The notes under the pieces: generated by a model
Told to the model about the DNA's origin: nothing
Database searches by the model: none
What the model saw: the letters and a program-made list of their open reading frames with translations, nothing else
NCBI GenBank assembly: GCA_011049295.1
Contig: DSCA01000034.1
Coordinates: forward strand, 1 to 5,676
Length of the DNA stretch: 5,676 nucleotides
DNA from: Thermoplasmatales archaeon
GTDB taxonomy: Archaea > Thermoplasmatota > E2 > UBA202 > DSCA01
Direction: 5' to 3'
Made by a program: the position numbers and the translations under genes
In this document: positions 4,129-5,676 of the stretch, in pieces
How positions within the stretch are numbered: position 1 is the stretch's first letter
Layout: every line of letters begins with the position of its first letter

Positions 4129-5187
4129 CACCGCCAGGAGCTCGAACCCCGGTACCTGCTGCAGAGGGCGAGGCTGGGGAAGGTCTTTTATCTCCGGTGA
4201 GGGCTGGGTGCCAATGCTGCTGTCGGCGGCGGTGCTCACGTTGTAGGTGCCGCCGGGGACGGTGCCGGTGACGGGCTCCTCCACGTCCACGAAGTAGCAG
4301 GTGGGCCGGGCGTAGACGGTCATCTGGAGACGGCTGGACTGCTGCCATCCCTGGTGGGAGGGGATGGTGGTGTAGACGTGGTAGGTGTGGCCGCCGATGG
4401 TGTCCGTTCCGGACCGGGTGGCGTTGACCTGAGCGCCGTCGACTACGTAGAATACCAGGAAGTTCTCCGGGCTTATGTCGGAGCGCACCCGGATTTTTAT
4501 TTCGTCGCTGGCGTCCAGGGGCTGCGAGGGGAGGTCCACGGTGACCACGTCCCGGGCAAAGGAAAAGTTTCCCTCCCGCGTGGTTCGATGGCCGTGGGTG
4601 TCCCGGGCGGTTATCACGTAGGTGTAGGTGCCCGTCTGGTTGCCCTGATAGAGGTGAGTGTACACGGTCTGGTTTTTCTCCATGACGGATTCCTGCCAGG
4701 TGTCGCCGTGGCTGATGTTCACCCTCACCTCCTGCACCCTCACGTTGTCGGTGACCTTGGCGGCGATGACCACGCTGCTTCCTGCCTCCTGCACGGCGGG
4801 CAGAGCCAGGCTGTCTATCTCCGGGGGCGAGGCATCATAGAAAGGCGGATTGATGGAGATGATAAAGATGGCCAGCCAGGTGAAAAAATAGAAGGAAATG
4901 GAGCCCAGCCACTCCTTTTTGCCGAACTGGGAGAGGTCCACCTTGAGCAGCTGCAGCAACTTGGCCAGGAAGCCGATGGCGCAGACGGCCAGCAGGAGGG
5001 TCAGGACCCAGCGATAGCCGGGAGAGATACCCCGCCAGGCGAAGTGGCAGATGACGCCCATGACAATGCCGAAGGCGAAGGAGGCGAAGGAGGTGCGGGC
5101 CTTCCTTTTTTCCCCGCGGATGAACTCCTCCTCGTCAAAGTCCGGCGCCACGAACTCGTAGTCATCGTTTTTGTTCTTCTTTGCCAT
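4084..5187 (-). CDS. Polytopic surface protein with Ig-like ectodomain and PGF-CTERM-like C-terminal anchor
   Basis: 367 residues; the family is not identified. Residues 1-32 are a charged, acidic cytoplasmic segment (YEFVAPDFDEEEFIRGEKRK). Three likely membrane helices follow at about 34-51, 60-81 and 94-112. Residues 113-325 would be outside the cell. They look beta-rich: an Ig/fibronectin-like module about 120-212 (VVIAAKVTDNVRVQEVRVNIS, then TGTYTYVITARDTHGH) and a second about 214-320. Six N-glycosylation sequons lie in the ectodomain, at N157, N172, N183, N207, N255 and N316, as expected for an archaeal exterior domain. A Pro-rich linker (328-344) leads to VPGFELLAVLAAMGI, a hydrophobic run and terminal KRRS. 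That tripartite arrangement resembles PGF-CTERM signals processed by archaeosortase. The gene starts 24 nt after thiL without an SD and overlaps pheT at its end. A structural or sensing role at the cell surface is a guess. Confidence 0.85.
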   Translation of the reverse strand: MAKKNKNDDYEFVAPDFDEEEFIRGEKRKARTSFASFAFGIVMGVICHFAWRGISPGYRWVLTLLLAVCAIGFLAKLLQLLKVDLSQFGKKEWLGSISFYFFTWLAIFIISINPPFYDASPPEIDSLALPAVQEAGSSVVIAAKVTDNVRVQEVRVNISHGDTWQESVMEKNQTVYTHLYQGNQTGTYTYVITARDTHGHRTTREGNFSFARDVVTVDLPSQPLDASDEIKIRVRSDISPENFLVFYVVDGAQVNATRSGTDTIGGHTYHVYTTIPSHQGWQQSSRLQMTVYARPTCYFVDVEEPVTGTVPGGTYNVSTAADSSIGTQPSPEIKDLPQPRPLQQVPGFELLAVLAAMGIILFFKRRS

Positions 5188-5210
5188 TATGCAAAGGGAA
5201 AAGGCGGGAG

Positions 5211-5219
5211 GTTAAAGAG
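5211..5219 (-). promoter_or_regulatory. Weak TATA-like element upstream of the surface-protein gene
   Basis: CTCTTTAAC on the minus strand overlaps the thiL stop codon and is centred about 27 bp before the ATG at 5187. The 24 bases between thiL and this gene are pyrimidine-rich (CCTCCCGCCTTTTCCC) and contain no SD. A separate leaderless transcript is therefore possible, but read-through from thiL is equally compatible. Confidence 0.25.
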
Positions 5220-5676
5220 TTTTCCCACAGGCACGGAAGTGCTCGTATCCCCCGTCGGGCAGCACCTGCTCGCCGTCCTCCCTCACCACCACCGCCCGCT
5301 GCTCGTGGATGACCCGGCCGATGACCGTGCAGGGGAGGCCGGTGGCTTCCACCGCCCTCCGTACCCCCTCCACCGCCTCCGGCCGCACCGTGAACAGCAG
5401 CTCGTAGTCTCCCCCGGCGTGCAGGGCCAGACGGAGGGGGTCACCGCTTTCCTCAGCCAGGGGGTCCACGGGCACCGCCTCCGCCTCTATCAGGAAGCCC
5501 ACCTGGTTCAACGCCATCAGCTGGTACAGCGAGGAGGACAGCCCGTCGGACAGGTCCATGGCCGCCGTCACCCCGCCCACGGCAGCCGCCGCCTGCCCCG
5601 CCGCCAGCCGGGGCTGCACCAGCAGCAGCGCCTCCAGCGTCCGGCCATCCCTGCCCCCGGCCAGCGCCTCCAGCGC
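5212..5676 (-). CDS. thiL: Thiamine-monophosphate kinase, C-terminal half (start beyond window)
   Basis: ThiL phosphorylates thiamine monophosphate to the cofactor thiamine diphosphate using ATP, in the cytoplasm. The visible 154 residues are about half of a protein usually 300-330 long; the N-terminal ATP/Mg-binding half lies outside the window. Counting from the first visible residue, MDLSDGLSSSL (40-50) is the conserved metal-binding motif, and HAGGDYELLFTV (86-97) is the family's GG-E/D-DYELLFT motif. After these come VIGRV and GYEHF, typical of the C-terminal domain. The reading frame stays open to the window edge, so the GTG at 5619 is an internal Val codon and not a start. The surface-protein gene follows 24 nt downstream. 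Confidence 0.93.
   Translation of the reverse strand, partial: ALEALAGGRDGRTLEALLLVQPRLAAGQAAAAVGGVTAAMDLSDGLSSSLYQLMALNQVGFLIEAEAVPVDPLAEESGDPLRLALHAGGDYELLFTVRPEAVEGVRRAVEATGLPCTVIGRVIHEQRAVVVREDGEQVLPDGGYEHFRACGKTL

Noticed and set aside
3947..4348. Minus-strand 133-codon open frame beneath the pheT and surface-protein ends
   Set aside because: It is an Arg/Pro-rich off-frame reading of the surface-protein gene with no family features. The 4084-5187 frame has ordered membrane helices, sequons and an anchor.
5188..5211. Pyrimidine tract after thiL as a transcription terminator
   Set aside because: The T runs are only 3-4 long and interrupted by C, the gap is 24 bp, and the next gene is on the same strand. 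There is not enough to call a terminator.

Overview
The window is protein-coding DNA from an archaeon. The evidence is the minus-strand gene order L7Ae, S28e, L24e, nucleoside diphosphate kinase, the archaeal-type PheRS beta subunit of about 550 residues, archaeal TATA-like boxes, and a surface protein ending in a PGF-CTERM-like anchor. High GC and gene content make a euryarchaeal or Thermoplasmata-type (Methanomassiliicoccales-like) genome my best guess, but that placement is an impression and has not been tested by any search.

Layout. Positions 1-1753 (minus strand) hold a tight operon, read from right to left: rpl7ae, rps28e, rpl24e, ndk and a HAD-family phosphatase cut off by the window's left edge. 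Junctions run from a 1-nt overlap to a 7-nt gap. Positions 1754-1884 are a 131-bp divergent promoter region. It carries a TATA-like box for the ribosomal operon, a strong Shine-Dalgarno (SD) before L7Ae, and leader sequence that could form an L7Ae-binding kink-turn. Positions 1885-2391 (plus) encode an unrecognised secreted or membrane protein with a signal peptide followed by proline-punctuated hydrophobic/basic repeats. Positions 2464-4128 (plus) encode phenylalanyl-tRNA synthetase beta (PheT), probably from a leaderless transcript. Positions 4084-5187 (minus) encode a polytopic surface protein that overlaps the 3' end of pheT by 45 bp, tail to tail. Positions 5212-5676 (minus) hold the C-terminal half of thiamine-monophosphate kinase (ThiL), cut off by the right edge.

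How the genes work together. The left operon is translation machinery plus NTP homeostasis, and PheT adds tRNA charging, so this is mostly a housekeeping locus. The two membrane or secreted proteins have no recognised function and are the least explained parts. The observations most worth a second look are the codon-aligned antisense overlap of pheT with a sorting-signal coding region, the heptad-repeat secreted protein, the combination of three N-terminal membrane helices with a PGF-CTERM-like tail, and the possible L7Ae autoregulatory kink-turn. I found no mobile element, CRISPR array, tRNA or rRNA.
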